Part shown: positions 6,355 through 14,502 of the stretch, piece by piece
Layout: every line of letters begins with the position of its first letter
How positions within the stretch are numbered: position 1 is the stretch's first letter
Assembly: GCA_030152675.1 (NCBI GenBank)
Contig: JASLIY010000119.1
Location: 1 to 14,502, forward strand
Length of the DNA stretch: 14,502 nucleotides
From: Acinetobacter sp.
Lineage (GTDB): Bacteria; Pseudomonadota; Gammaproteobacteria; Pseudomonadales; Moraxellaceae
Direction of reading: 5' to 3'
Notes under the pieces: generated by a model
The model's input: the letters and a program-made list of their open reading frames with translations, nothing else
Told to the model about the DNA's origin: nothing
The model's database searches: none
Made by a program: the position numbers and the translations under genes

Positions 6355-8400
6355 TTAGACGTAGGCATAGCGCGGTGCCTGTGGCAACCAGCGTTGTAAT
6401 AAAGCGTCGGCTTCTACAGGATGATCTTGTAGGATTTGGCCTGCAACCTGATGCGCCTGCGCCAATAAGTGATCATCGCGTTCAAGTTTGGCGACTCTAA
6501 ATCCCATATCTCCGGTTTGTTTGGTGCCAAGTAACTCGCCTGGACCTCGCAATTCCAAGTCTTTTTCCGCGATGACAAAGCCATCATTACTTTCTCTTAA
6601 GATTCTCAGTCGTTCTATGCCATTTTGTGACAAGGGGTGTTTATACAATAGGGCACAAAAACTGGCTTGAGCGCCTCGTCCAACCCGTCCACGTAACTGA
6701 TGTAGCTGTGACAGGCCTAAACGCTCCGCATTTTCAATCACCATAATCGATGCATTCGGCACATCCACGCCGACTTCGATCACGGTGGTGGCGATTAAGA
6801 GTTGTAGTTGATTGTCTTTGAACTGCTGCATTACGGCTTGCTTTTCTTCAGATTTCATCTTGCCGTGTACCAAGCCAAGCTTAAGCGCAGGAAAGCGTTG
6901 TTGAATTTCGGCAAAGGTGGCTTCTGCTGCTTGGGCATCCAATGTCTCAGACTGTTCCACCAAGGTGCAGACCCAATAGGCTTGTTTGCCATCCAAGCAG
7001 TTACTCACGATACGCTGTAACACTTCTTCACGACGATCTAAGGGGATGGTCACAGTCTGGATCGGTGTGCGTCCGGGAGGGAGTTCATCGATGATAGAGG
7101 TATCTAGATCACCATAGGCCGACATAGCCAAAGTACGTGGAATCGGTGTGGCTGTCATGATCAGTTGATGCGGGGTGGTATTGTCCTGACCTTTGTTACG
7201 CAGGGCAAGGCGTTGATCGACGCCAAAGCGATGTTGTTCATCGATGATGACTAAGCCGAGTTTGTTAAATTCGACATGATCTTGAAACAGCGCATGTGTA
7301 CCGACCACGAGGTGGGCGCTGCCATCTTTGAGCTGTTGTTCGATTTCAGCGCGGGCTTTGGCTTTGTGTCGACTGGCCAACCAAACTACATTCAGACCTA
7401 AGGGCTCAAACCATTTCTTGAAATTTAAATAATGCTGTTCCGCCAAAATTTCAGTCGGTGCCATGAGGGCAACTTGCCAAGCTTCTTCAAGTGCATGACA
7501 GGCCGCCACGCCTGCGACCAGTGTTTTACCTGCACCAACATCACCTTGTACCAAACGCAGCATGGGCTTGGCTTGAGACAGGTCTTGTAGGATATCTTTG
7601 GAGACACGTTTTTGTGCCTGTGTCATTTCAAATGGCAACTGTGCCAGCAACTGTTTGACCAGTACGCGACTAGGGGCAAAGGCAGGTGCCTGAATATGTT
7701 GGATATAAGCACGGCGACTGAGTAGGCTGATTTGATGAGCGACCAACTCTTCAAAGATCAGGCGTTGCTGAGCGGGATGCGTGGCTTGTGCCAATTGCAG
7801 CATATTGGCATCCACAGGCGGATGATGAATATAGTTCAACGCTTGACTGAGTGCGTAGCCATTGCTGAGTTTTTCCGGCACCAGTTCGACCAACTCATCA
7901 CTGTGTTGTTGCAAAGCTTTATTGATGTAGTCGCGTAGTTTGGGTTGAGTCAGTCCATCGGTGCTGGGGTAAATTGCGGTGAGTTGGGTTTTAGGCAGAG
8001 CAGTGTGTGAGCTGATGAGTTGAATTTCAGGGTGGTAGAGCTCTAGACCACGCGCGCCGACACGAACTTCTCCAAAGATGCGTAGACGATTGCCAGGTTG
8101 GGCACGATCGGTGAGGGCTTTATAGATATGGTAGAAGCGTAAGGTTACTTTACCGAAATCATCTTGTAGTAAGATCGCCATCGAGTTGCGTTTACCTGGT
8201 GGATATTCGACTGATTTGACGATGCCTTCAAGTAAGTAACTCCGCCCGACGCTCAATTGGTTCATCGCAATGATCGTGCTACGATCTTCGTAGTCACGTG
8301 GCAGATGAAACAATAAATCATCGATGGTCAAAATATTGAGCTTTTCTAATAAAGCTGCAGCAGCAGGGCCGACCCCTTGCAATTGATGGACTGTTGCCAT
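6355..8400 (-). CDS. recG: RecG, ATP-dependent DNA helicase for branched DNA
   Basis: RecG is a monomeric superfamily 2 helicase that remodels stalled forks, R-loops and Holliday junctions. The 681-residue protein is full length (E. coli 693). It has an N-terminal wedge/OB domain (about 45-160) followed by helicase motifs: Walker A GDVGAGKT at 286-293, motif II DEQH at 387-390, motif III TATPIPRT at 416-423, and motif VI QLRGRVGRG at 568-576. The C-terminal ELRGPGELLGTKQTG stretch at 616-630 belongs to the TRG region that couples ATP hydrolysis to translocation. ATG 8400 is the first possible start, because an in-frame TGA lies nine bases upstream; the purine-rich GAGAGGG sits unusually close to it. 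recG is divergent from the SDR gene across 44 bp, and the comF frame begins at or just after its stop. Confidence 0.96.
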   Translation of the reverse strand: MATVHQLQGVGPAAAALLEKLNILTIDDLLFHLPRDYEDRSTIIAMNQLSVGRSYLLEGIVKSVEYPPGKRNSMAILLQDDFGKVTLRFYHIYKALTDRAQPGNRLRIFGEVRVGARGLELYHPEIQLISSHTALPKTQLTAIYPSTDGLTQPKLRDYINKALQQHSDELVELVPEKLSNGYALSQALNYIHHPPVDANMLQLAQATHPAQQRLIFEELVAHQISLLSRRAYIQHIQAPAFAPSRVLVKQLLAQLPFEMTQAQKRVSKDILQDLSQAKPMLRLVQGDVGAGKTLVAGVAACHALEEAWQVALMAPTEILAEQHYLNFKKWFEPLGLNVVWLASRHKAKARAEIEQQLKDGSAHLVVGTHALFQDHVEFNKLGLVIIDEQHRFGVDQRLALRNKGQDNTTPHQLIMTATPIPRTLAMSAYGDLDTSIIDELPPGRTPIQTVTIPLDRREEVLQRIVSNCLDGKQAYWVCTLVEQSETLDAQAAEATFAEIQQRFPALKLGLVHGKMKSEEKQAVMQQFKDNQLQLLIATTVIEVGVDVPNASIMVIENAERLGLSQLHQLRGRVGRGAQASFCALLYKHPLSQNGIERLRILRESNDGFVIAEKDLELRGPGELLGTKQTGDMGFRVAKLERDDHLLAQAHQVAGQILQDHPVEADALLQRWLPQAPRYAYV

Positions 8401-8444
8401 GCCCTCTCATCTTTTTCAATTCGTTCAGTAAGTTGGGTTATTTA

Positions 8445-9251
8445 ATGCATATACTATTTGTAGGTTATGGTAAAACATCTCAACGCGTTGCCCAATATTT
8501 ATTTGGCGCTGAGCATCAAATTAGCACAATCAGTCGTAGCCCGAAACCCGCGGATGGTGCAAACCATCTGATCCAAGACATTCACGATCTAAATTTGAGT
8601 CAGCTTCCCGCCATCGACTGGGTCTATGTGTTGTTGTCACCATCGCGAGGCGATGCAGAAGCGTATCGACATACCTATCTCGATTCGGTTGCGCCGATCG
8701 TACAGGCTTTGGCGCGGCATCCGTTGCAACGTGTGGTCGTGGTGTCTTCAACTCGCGTGTATGGTGAGAATGCTGGACAGCACATTGATGACCAGACTCA
8801 AGCTCAGCCTGCAGATGCACAAGGGCAGTTACTGCTTGAGATGGAACAAGCTTGGCAGCAGGCTTATCCTGAACGTTGCAGTATTATTCGTCCGAGCGGT
8901 ATCTACGGCAACTCAGTAGCACGCATGATCAAGCTGGCACACAACACTCAAACGTATGACCGCATCCACTGGAGTAATCGGATTCATATCGAGGATCTGG
9001 CGCGCTTTTTGGCGGGACTGATTCACGTGGAACAACCAGCAGCGTCGTATATTGTGAGCAACAACCAACCGACTGCTTTGCATGAAACTATTCAATGGTT
9101 TCAACAGCAGTTACAACTGCCACAGTTAAGCTTGCTGGGGGATGTCGTGACTGGCAAGAAAATATACGCCACGCGTATGCGTGACACAGGATTTGAGTTG
9201 CAACATCAGGATTGCTTTCAGGATTATTGGGCGTTGTTGCAACAGCACTGA
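8445..9251 (+). CDS. Atypical SDR / NAD(P)-dependent epimerase-like protein (YeeZ-like)
   Basis: This is a cytosolic Rossmann-fold protein of the extended/atypical short-chain dehydrogenase superfamily, resembling E. coli YeeZ, whose reaction is unknown. The 268-residue product starts with a dinucleotide-binding β-α unit (ILFVGYGKTSQRVAQYLFG, 3-21; a shortened GxGxxxxxV pattern). It has the SDR strand VVVVSSTRVYGEN at 97-109 with the active-site Tyr106, the loop IIRPSGIYG at 147-155, and IHIEDLARFLAGLI at 180-193. The Lys expected four residues after Tyr106 is absent (Ala110), so classical SDR chemistry is doubtful. I take ATG 8445, directly before the first β-strand. An ATG at 8394 would overlap the recG start and add 17 unrelated residues. 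No strong ribosome site is visible. It is probably monocistronic. Confidence 0.85.
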   Translation: MHILFVGYGKTSQRVAQYLFGAEHQISTISRSPKPADGANHLIQDIHDLNLSQLPAIDWVYVLLSPSRGDAEAYRHTYLDSVAPIVQALARHPLQRVVVVSSTRVYGENAGQHIDDQTQAQPADAQGQLLLEMEQAWQQAYPERCSIIRPSGIYGNSVARMIKLAHNTQTYDRIHWSNRIHIEDLARFLAGLIHVEQPAASYIVSNNQPTALHETIQWFQQQLQLPQLSLLGDVVTGKKIYATRMRDTGFELQHQDCFQDYWALLQQH

Positions 9252-9338
9252 GCCGCATGAATTTAAGATGTGTGTATGATGTCATCATTTTGATCATTGC
9301 TCCCAAAGTGAGATTTAACTTTGAGGCAACTTAAGCGT

Positions 9339-9363
9339 AAAAAAACCACTCGATTGAGTGGTT
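9339..9363 (-). terminator. Intrinsic terminator of plsB
   Basis: On the minus strand the stem AACCACTC / GAGTGGTT (8 bp, 4-nt loop; plus-strand 9344-9363) is followed directly by a run of seven T (plus-strand A at 9339-9345). It lies 21 bp beyond the plsB stop. On the plus strand the hairpin has no following T run, so it would serve the SDR gene poorly. Confidence 0.85.
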
Positions 9364-9384
9364 GATGGTGTGGCTGAATTAAAA

Positions 9385-11970
9385 CTATTTCTTCTTGCGC
9401 TTTAAACGTTTTTTCGCGTTCTGTGCGGCGACGGCATCAATAGCAGCTTTAAGCTCTTCATCAGTAAACGAGGTGATGTGTTGCAACATTTGCAAGGTCA
9501 CATCATCTAGCACCAAGTTAGCGTACTGTGCGACGTTACGGAACTGATCATCAAAGGTGAGCGCGCCTTCTTCATTGGTGCTGATATAACCTTGTTGGGT
9601 CAGCACTTTGATAAAGCTTTGGAATAGCGCTTTGTCAAAGAACTCAGGTGAGTTGAACTCATATAATACCGACAAACGCTGACCGAGGAGGTGACTGAGT
9701 TCTTCAACTTGTCTGGTCGAGATGTTGCCAGAACCACGTTGCGTAATCAGTGCCAAGGTCATGTAGTAACGTTCAAGGCTTTGCATCACCGGTGCAGCCA
9801 AAACAGTGAGTTGGTTGTGGTCTTCAGTGTTACGCACTGGGCTATTGAGACAACCCTCAGCATCGATCATGATCAAATGTGCTGCCGCCAAAGCATCGAC
9901 ATAGAGGTCGATCTGTTGTTGGAGTTCTTCATCTTTCCATTTTAAATATAGCTCTGCTTTTAAGAATGGATACAAGGTGCGGATGACGTTGCTTAGATCA
10001 TTGCGATTGATTCGACCATTGTGCTCAACCAAGGCTGCGATGAGTGATGGCAAGATAAAAGCATGCAAGATATTGTTGCGGAAATAGGTCAATAGAACCG
10101 CTTGGTTATCTTCGATCCCGATGATATCGCCCAAGACGTGTTGTACACGTTTGATCAATTTTAGTTTGAGACCATAAGCGATGATTTCTTTGCCTGACAA
10201 CGGCGTGATCTGGGTGCGCTCATCATAAGGCAGTGCAGAAGCCAATTTACGGTAGGTGTCGAGCTGCTTGATGCAGATCTCTTCATCTAGGGTATGTTTC
10301 GGCGTTGCGAGTAAGATCAGCGACAGCAGTGAGACTGGATTGATCACCACCGCACGGTTGATATTTTCCAAGATCTCAGTGGCTGAACTGTTGACCGCAG
10401 CAGAGACTTCCGGTGGAATTGGATCGTCATTATGTGCGATGTGGATCTGATCTGCGCCGTGTTCTTTGAGCAACTTGTCTAAGAATACTGGCTCACCGAA
10501 GTTCACGTGAACTTTACCAAAGATACGCTCAATTTTTCTCAGTGTTCCCAAGATCCCAAAAATGGATTCGGCCTCTTTGGGTTTACCTTGCATCTCACCC
10601 ACATAGGTGGAACCTTCCATCAAGCGCTCGTAGCCAATATAGGTTGGAACAAACACGATCGGTTTAGATCTACCACGTAAATGTCCATGTACGGTCATCG
10701 CCAACATGCCTGTTTTCGGTGGCAAGAGACGACCGGTGCGTGAACGACCACCTTCGATAAAGTATTCAAGTGGGGTGTTACGAGACAAGATGCTGTAAAG
10801 ATATTCTTTAAACACAGAGGTGTAGAGCGCATTGCCACGGAATGAACGACGGATAAAGAATGCACCGCCACCACGTAGTAACTGACCTACGAATGGTAAG
10901 TTGAGGTTATCACCTGCGGCAATATACGGCACCATCAAACCACGACGATAGATCACATAGGATAACAATAAGTAGTCGATATGGCTGCGGTGACATGGGG
11001 TATAAATAATCTCGTAGTCTTTGGCCAGTTCGCGTACGGTACTAAAATTATGTACTTCAACGCCATCATACAGTTGCGTCCATAGGCGGGTGAGCGCCAT
11101 ATCGGCAAAACGTACGGCTGAAGCAGAGTAGTCAGATGCGATTTCATTCACGAAACCAATCGCACGACGTTCACTCTCGACCATGCTGATCTTGGCACGG
11201 ATACTTTCTTTGCGAATCGCGTCTTGAACGTCTTGAGATTTGATCAATGACTGCATCACGTTACGGCGGTCTGACAAGTCAGGGCCGAGAACCACTTCAC
11301 GTTGACGGTCTAAGAAATCATTGAGTTGATTGATGATATAGGTTGCAGGTGATAGGTTAGGGTGCTGCTCTGTGGCAAACTCAACCATACTGCGTAGGGA
11401 TTGGGCTGAATGGAACTCCAAATAAGATTGGCGACCATGTAAGCCAATATTCATGAGCTGTTTAACTTTGCTTGGCGTTGCCCAAGTATCGGTAAATAAA
11501 AGTTTAAATAAAGAATCTTCTTTGTCTGGTGTGCGGCCCCAAAGAACAGTGACGGGTACCAAATCGACATCAAGCTCTGGATTTTTTTCTAATAATTCAA
11601 TTAAGCGAATCAAACGGGGAGGAAATGTATAATTCGGTGGATTCAGTAAATTGGTTTCATCTTGGTGTTGTAAGAAGATCACCGCAGTACGTTCACGATG
11701 TTCACCCAAAGTCATGGCATCCAGCGCCGGTTGTAACTTTAGGCGACGCGTTTCACCATCGACCACAAGCGCATTACTACGTGAATAGTTTTGTAAGATA
11801 TAGCATGTGACTTTCTGCGGTTCCGTGACAGCGTCTGCTGTGCTACTCGCTTCTACAGGTTGTGGGCTGCTGTTTTGAGGAACCTCGCCAAGCACATGTG
11901 GGGTGACCACAAGGTCAAGTAGTTTACTGGAAAGTCGACGATATATTTGACCAAAACTACTCTTGGACAT
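9385..11970 (-). CDS. plsB: PlsB, glycerol-3-phosphate 1-O-acyltransferase
   Basis: PlsB is the inner-membrane-associated enzyme that transfers an acyl group from acyl-ACP or acyl-CoA to sn-glycerol 3-phosphate, giving lysophosphatidate, the first step of phospholipid synthesis. All four acyltransferase blocks are present in the 861-residue product: the catalytic HX4D motif His327-Asp332 (CHRSHID), block II GAFFIRRSF at 369-377, the glycerol-3-phosphate-binding block III FIEGGRSRTG at 404-413, and block IV VFVPTYIGYE at 439-448. E. coli PlsB is 807 residues. The extra length includes a Ser/Thr/Pro-rich linker at about 30-52 and a strongly basic C-terminus (KKRLKRKKK). The ATG at 11970 has a good AGGAG five bases upstream. 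The gene is divergent from tesB, with a terminator just beyond its stop. Confidence 0.96.
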   Translation of the reverse strand: MSKSSFGQIYRRLSSKLLDLVVTPHVLGEVPQNSSPQPVEASSTADAVTEPQKVTCYILQNYSRSNALVVDGETRRLKLQPALDAMTLGEHRERTAVIFLQHQDETNLLNPPNYTFPPRLIRLIELLEKNPELDVDLVPVTVLWGRTPDKEDSLFKLLFTDTWATPSKVKQLMNIGLHGRQSYLEFHSAQSLRSMVEFATEQHPNLSPATYIINQLNDFLDRQREVVLGPDLSDRRNVMQSLIKSQDVQDAIRKESIRAKISMVESERRAIGFVNEIASDYSASAVRFADMALTRLWTQLYDGVEVHNFSTVRELAKDYEIIYTPCHRSHIDYLLLSYVIYRRGLMVPYIAAGDNLNLPFVGQLLRGGGAFFIRRSFRGNALYTSVFKEYLYSILSRNTPLEYFIEGGRSRTGRLLPPKTGMLAMTVHGHLRGRSKPIVFVPTYIGYERLMEGSTYVGEMQGKPKEAESIFGILGTLRKIERIFGKVHVNFGEPVFLDKLLKEHGADQIHIAHNDDPIPPEVSAAVNSSATEILENINRAVVINPVSLLSLILLATPKHTLDEEICIKQLDTYRKLASALPYDERTQITPLSGKEIIAYGLKLKLIKRVQHVLGDIIGIEDNQAVLLTYFRNNILHAFILPSLIAALVEHNGRINRNDLSNVIRTLYPFLKAELYLKWKDEELQQQIDLYVDALAAAHLIMIDAEGCLNSPVRNTEDHNQLTVLAAPVMQSLERYYMTLALITQRGSGNISTRQVEELSHLLGQRLSVLYEFNSPEFFDKALFQSFIKVLTQQGYISTNEEGALTFDDQFRNVAQYANLVLDDVTLQMLQHITSFTDEELKAAIDAVAAQNAKKRLKRKKK

Positions 11971-12030
11971 AAAAACTCCTAGCGAATGACGCAGCCGTTG
12001 GGAAGCACTGGGGGAAACATTTTAATTCAT

Positions 12031-12081
12031 TTCACTCAGAACATCGTGTTCTCTACCTTGTATGGTCTGGGTATGAGTGAA
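12031..12081. repeat. Nested inverted repeats in the plsB leader
   Basis: The outer arms TTCACTCA (12031-12038) and TGAGTGAA (12074-12081) match exactly. Between them, sharing one base with the left arm, is a second inverted repeat AGAACA-tcg-TGTTCT at 12038-12052. Both lie inside the predicted plsB leader, between its promoter and start codon. They could be an operator, a leader RNA hairpin, or both. I do not recognise the motif as a known Acinetobacter regulator site. Confidence 0.5.
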
Positions 12082-12112
12082 TGGGTCTGTTTTAAAAAAT
12101 GTATTTGTTCGG

Positions 12113-12121
12113 ATTATATCA
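12113..12121 (-). promoter_or_regulatory. Extended -10 promoter of plsB
   Basis: On the minus strand this reads TGATATAAT: a perfect TATAAT preceded by the TGn of an extended -10. TTGTCA (complement of 12133-12138) is a -35-like hexamer but only 14 bp away, shorter than optimal, so the extended -10 probably carries the promoter. The predicted start near 12106 leaves a plsB leader of about 135 nt. Confidence 0.6.
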
Positions 12122-12272
12122 AATAACGAATATGACAATACAGTTAATCAAGGTCGCGATATTTACTTTAAAGTTATGGCAAAATAGCGCCTGCCGCAAT
12201 TCATTTCAATCATCATCATTTAAATCAATTCACGATCATCAGGATCTGTAGATCAAGAAGGATAGTCTAAGT

Positions 12273-13148
12273 ATGAATGAACTAACCAAAGAATTGGTAG
12301 AGCTTTTAACACTAGAGAAACTAGAAGAACATATATTTCGTGGACAAAGCCGTAATTTAGTCGGGAAGCGTGTTTTTGGTGGACAGGTGTTGGGTCAGGC
12401 ATTACGTGCGGCCTCTTATACTGCAGATCGCCCAGTGAATTCACTACATGCCTATTTTCTATATGGGGGAGATGTGAATGCCCCGATTATTTATGAAGTG
12501 GACAAACTCCGAGATGGCCGGAGTTTCTTAAGTCGTCAAGTACGTGCCATTCAACATGGCCGGACGATTTTCTCTGCCATGGTATCTTTTGCTCATCCTG
12601 AAGAGGGGATCAGTTATCAAATTGAGGCACCTGATTATCCACCAGCAGAAAGTTTAGTCTCTGAGCAGAAACTCAAAGAGAACTTAATTGATTTTATCCC
12701 TGAAAATATTCGCACGGCGTTTATGCGTCCACGTCAAATCGAAATTCGTCCAGTGCAGGCCAGTAATCCGTTTCAACCACAACCTGAAGCACCCAATTAT
12801 GCGCACTATTTAAAAACGCATGGTGAATTGCCTGCAGATGTGTTGGAGGATATTTCCTTGCATCAGGCGATTGTGGCGTTTTATTCGGACTACACTTTAA
12901 TGGTGACGGCATTAAGACCGCATGGTTTAAATTATTTATCGCCAAGTGTGCAGTGTGCCAGTATCGATCATGCGATCTATTTCCATAAGCCTGTGCGCGC
13001 AGATCAATGGATGCTGTATGACATGGAGGCCACGGTGAGTGCCAGTTCGCGTGGTTTGAACTTTGGCCGCATGTGGCAAAACGGTGAGCTGGTCTGTAGT
13101 ACCACCCAAGAAGGCTTAATCCGAGTACGTGAAATCGAAACCCAATAA
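12273..13148 (+). CDS. tesB: TesB-type acyl-CoA thioesterase II
   Basis: This is a cytosolic double-hotdog enzyme that hydrolyses medium- to long-chain acyl-CoA to free fatty acid and CoA. The 291-residue product has the length of E. coli TesB (286). The N-terminal hotdog holds RVFGGQVLGQALRAA at 33-47 and RDGRSFLSRQV at 80-90. The C-terminal hotdog holds the catalytic set equivalent to E. coli Asp204, Thr228 and Gln278: Asp206 (YSDYTLM), Ser230 (CASIDHA) and Gln279 (STTQEGLIR). Ser in place of Thr is a conservative change that I believe occurs in other TesB/ACOT8 proteins. The ATG at 12273 has AAGGA at 12258-12262, ten bases upstream. The gene is divergent from plsB, which can consume the same acyl-CoA pool, and is followed by its own terminator. 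Confidence 0.94.
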   Translation: MNELTKELVELLTLEKLEEHIFRGQSRNLVGKRVFGGQVLGQALRAASYTADRPVNSLHAYFLYGGDVNAPIIYEVDKLRDGRSFLSRQVRAIQHGRTIFSAMVSFAHPEEGISYQIEAPDYPPAESLVSEQKLKENLIDFIPENIRTAFMRPRQIEIRPVQASNPFQPQPEAPNYAHYLKTHGELPADVLEDISLHQAIVAFYSDYTLMVTALRPHGLNYLSPSVQCASIDHAIYFHKPVRADQWMLYDMEATVSASSRGLNFGRMWQNGELVCSTTQEGLIRVREIETQ

Positions 13149-13164
13149 ACAACTTTTCATATTG

Positions 13165-13194
13165 AGAGGCGATTAAATTAATCGCCTCTGTTTT
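13165..13194 (+). terminator. Intrinsic terminator of tesB
   Basis: AGAGGCGATT (13165-13174) pairs with AATCGCCTCT (13180-13189) around a 5-nt loop, followed by GTTTTA. The hairpin starts 16 bases after the tesB stop. The T run is short but the stem is strong. It isolates tesB from the symporter gene downstream. Confidence 0.85.
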
Positions 13195-13302
13195 ATCAGA
13201 ATTTTAACCATAGTTTTCAGATTAATTTGACTGGCTGCTCTCGATTGCACCTTCAAGTCGTGGCATAGTGCAGCCAAGCTAACTAAAAATAATTGAAAAG
13301 CA

Positions 13303-14502
13303 ATGAGCCTCAATACCCAAATATTAGTCGCAGCCATTTTTGGTGTCGCCTTTGGTTTTTTCCTCAATTCAATCCCAGCAGGCGCTTTCGTTGAGAGCAG
13401 TCTGTATGGTTTAAATATTGCCAGCAGTATTTTTATTGGTTTGTTAAAAATGCTGTTGATCCCACTAATTTTTAGCTCGATCGTGGTGGGTGTATCCAAC
13501 CTGCAATCGGGTGGTCAGTTGGGGCGGGTGTGGAAGATCACCTTACTGTGTTTTGCCACCACCACCACCTTGGCGCTGATCTTGGGTCTCGGCAGTGCAC
13601 ATCTTTTTGAAGTCGGTAAAGGGGTGGATATTGCCTTGTTCCAAGAGGCCATGGCGCAACATCAAACACCAGATACGCTGACCCCATCTTCATTCCTGAC
13701 CAATTTTATTCAAAATACCCTGATCAATCCCTTTAAGGCATTTTCGGAAGGCAATGTGCTCGCCGTGGTGTTATTTGCATTGTTGATCGGTGTGGCATTG
13801 GTGACGGGAGGCGAACGTTTTAAAACCGTGCGTAGTCTGAGTCAGCAGTTTTTTGAAATGATGATGCTGATGATTTCTTGGGTGATGAAACTGGCGCCCT
13901 TGGGGATCTTTGCATTATTGGCCAAGCTGATCGCGACGGAGGATATTTCAGTCTTGAGTCGCTTGCTAGAGTTTTCCTTGGTGGTGACCGGAACCACGAT
14001 TTTCCATGGTCTGGTGGTACTGCCACTGTTACTTTGGATCTTCGGTGGCATGAATCCTTTACGCTTTTTCAAAGGTGCACGCCCAGCCTTGATCACTGCT
14101 TTTGCCACCAGCTCTAGTTCTGCGACCATGCCCTTGTCGATGCAATGCGCACAGCAAAATTTAGGAGTACGTCCGCAAACAGCAGGCTTTGTCATCCCCC
14201 TGGGTTCTCAGCTGAATATGGATGGTACGGCACTCTATGAAGCCGCAGCGGCACTGTTTATTGCCAATCTGATGGGCTTGGAGTTGAGCCTGACACAACA
14301 GTTGATTGTTTGCTTAACTGCGATGATTGCATCACTGGGTGCGCCGGGTATTCCAAGTGCGGGGATGGTGACCATGATTATGGTGCTGCAGTCTGTGGGC
14401 TTGCCCGCGGAGGCGATTGCGATCTTGTTACCGATTGACCGCTTATTAGATACTGTGCGCACCGTCGTCAATGTGCAAGGGGATATCATGATTAGTGTTG
14501 TG
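13303..14502 (+). CDS. Dicarboxylate/amino acid:cation symporter (DAACS family), 3' end outside the window
   Basis: This is an inner-membrane secondary transporter of the glutamate transporter-type DAACS family, importing acidic amino acids or dicarboxylates with Na+ or H+. The 400 codons present show the whole transport core: a serine-rich hairpin TSSSSATMP at 269-277, NMDGTALYEA at 305-314, the second hairpin GAPGIPSAG at 346-354, and the TM8 motif DRLLDTVRTVVNVQGD at 379-394. Arg386 sits where archaeal GltPh uses Arg397 to bind the substrate side-chain carboxylate, so an acidic substrate is inferred. Hydrophobic helices are evenly spread from residue 5. The frame is open to the last base; with family lengths of about 400-440, only a short tail should be missing. 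ATG 13303 is the first possible start, since TGA lies in frame at 13294-13296. The ribosome site is weak (GAAAAG). A TTGACT at 13227 has no good -10 partner. Confidence 0.92.
   Translation, partial: MSLNTQILVAAIFGVAFGFFLNSIPAGAFVESSLYGLNIASSIFIGLLKMLLIPLIFSSIVVGVSNLQSGGQLGRVWKITLLCFATTTTLALILGLGSAHLFEVGKGVDIALFQEAMAQHQTPDTLTPSSFLTNFIQNTLINPFKAFSEGNVLAVVLFALLIGVALVTGGERFKTVRSLSQQFFEMMMLMISWVMKLAPLGIFALLAKLIATEDISVLSRLLEFSLVVTGTTIFHGLVVLPLLLWIFGGMNPLRFFKGARPALITAFATSSSSATMPLSMQCAQQNLGVRPQTAGFVIPLGSQLNMDGTALYEAAAALFIANLMGLELSLTQQLIVCLTAMIASLGAPGIPSAGMVTMIMVLQSVGLPAEAIAILLPIDRLLDTVRTVVNVQGDIMISVV

Larger units (their letters stand above)
11971..12272. other. plsB / tesB divergent intergenic region
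   Basis: This 302-bp stretch holds no convincing gene. It contains the plsB ribosome site (AGGAG on the minus strand, complement of 11976-11980), the plsB promoter and leader palindromes listed separately, and AAGGA at 12258-12262 as the tesB ribosome site. A short GATCT-gt-AGATC inverted repeat lies at 12243-12254, near the tesB start. I could not make a confident tesB promoter call; the A/T-rich stretch at 12158-12187 is the likeliest region. Confidence 0.6.

Noticed and set aside
6282..6368. An N-terminal extension of ComF from ATG 6368, overlapping recG.
   Set aside because: The added residues are basic and low in complexity, unlike ComF N-termini, and the upstream ACAGG is only a weak ribosome site. 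It is kept as an alternative start only.
8394..8444. A longer SDR protein starting at ATG 8394.
   Set aside because: It would overlap the recG start codon and put 17 unrelated residues before the Rossmann β-strand.
9304..9323. Small inverted repeat CAAAGT/ACTTTG after the SDR gene as its terminator.
   Set aside because: The stem is only 6 bp of low GC content, with no following T run on the plus strand.
12721..13152. A 143-residue open frame antisense to tesB.
   Set aside because: It lies wholly against conserved tesB coding sequence and its translation, rich in His, Cys and Trp, shows no recognisable fold.
13842..14195. Antisense frames inside the symporter gene (also 13173-13499 and 14235-14489).
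   Set aside because: The plus-strand frame from 13303 is continuous for 400 codons with all DAACS motifs; these are shadows.
1..14502. A novel defence, mobile or biosynthetic system, CRISPR array, tRNA/rRNA gene or insertion sequence.
   Set aside because: Both strands were read. All sizeable plus- or minus-strand genes belong to known housekeeping families, the gaps are short, and no transposase, att-like duplication or spaced repeat array was seen.

Overview
The window looks like ordinary chromosomal backbone from a gammaproteobacterium of the Moraxellaceae, most likely Acinetobacter. This rests on my reading of the encoded proteins (an MlaD with an Acinetobacter-type insertion, and MlaC, PlsB, RecG and TesB sequences of gammaproteobacterial type) and on the moderate base composition. 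No search was run. I see no mobile element, CRISPR array, rRNA, tRNA or phage gene.

Layout. Positions 91-3371 (+) hold a compact mlaFEDCB operon for retrograde phospholipid transport between the outer and inner membranes. An extended -10 promoter precedes it, a 10-bp-arm hairpin lies between mlaC and mlaB, and a perfect palindromic terminator follows, shared with the convergent corA. corA (3465-4478, -) encodes a magnesium/cobalt channel. Divergent from it, a LOG-family nucleotide phosphoribohydrolase (4635-5228, +) and a small NUDIX hydrolase (5231-5647, +) form a two-gene unit. This unit runs head-on into comF (5487-6281, -), with a 161-bp tail-to-tail overlap of the two reading frames. comF lies downstream of recG (6355-8400, -). 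Divergent from recG by 44 bp is an atypical SDR protein resembling E. coli YeeZ (8445-9251, +). It converges on plsB (9385-11970, -), the glycerol-3-phosphate acyltransferase. A 302-bp divergent intergenic region, with an extended -10 promoter and nested inverted repeats on the plsB side, separates plsB from tesB (12273-13148, +), an acyl-CoA thioesterase. After a terminator, a dicarboxylate/amino-acid:cation symporter begins at 13303 and runs off the right edge.

Functional themes. The window has two membrane-lipid blocks: Mla lipid trafficking, and plsB with the acyl-CoA-consuming tesB. Between them is a nucleotide and DNA block: LOG, NUDIX, ComF and RecG. Nothing seen amounts to a new multi-gene system. 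The points most worth checking are the C-terminal extension of ComF written entirely on the antisense strand of the NUDIX gene, the nested palindromes in the plsB leader, and the intra-operon hairpin between mlaC and mlaB.
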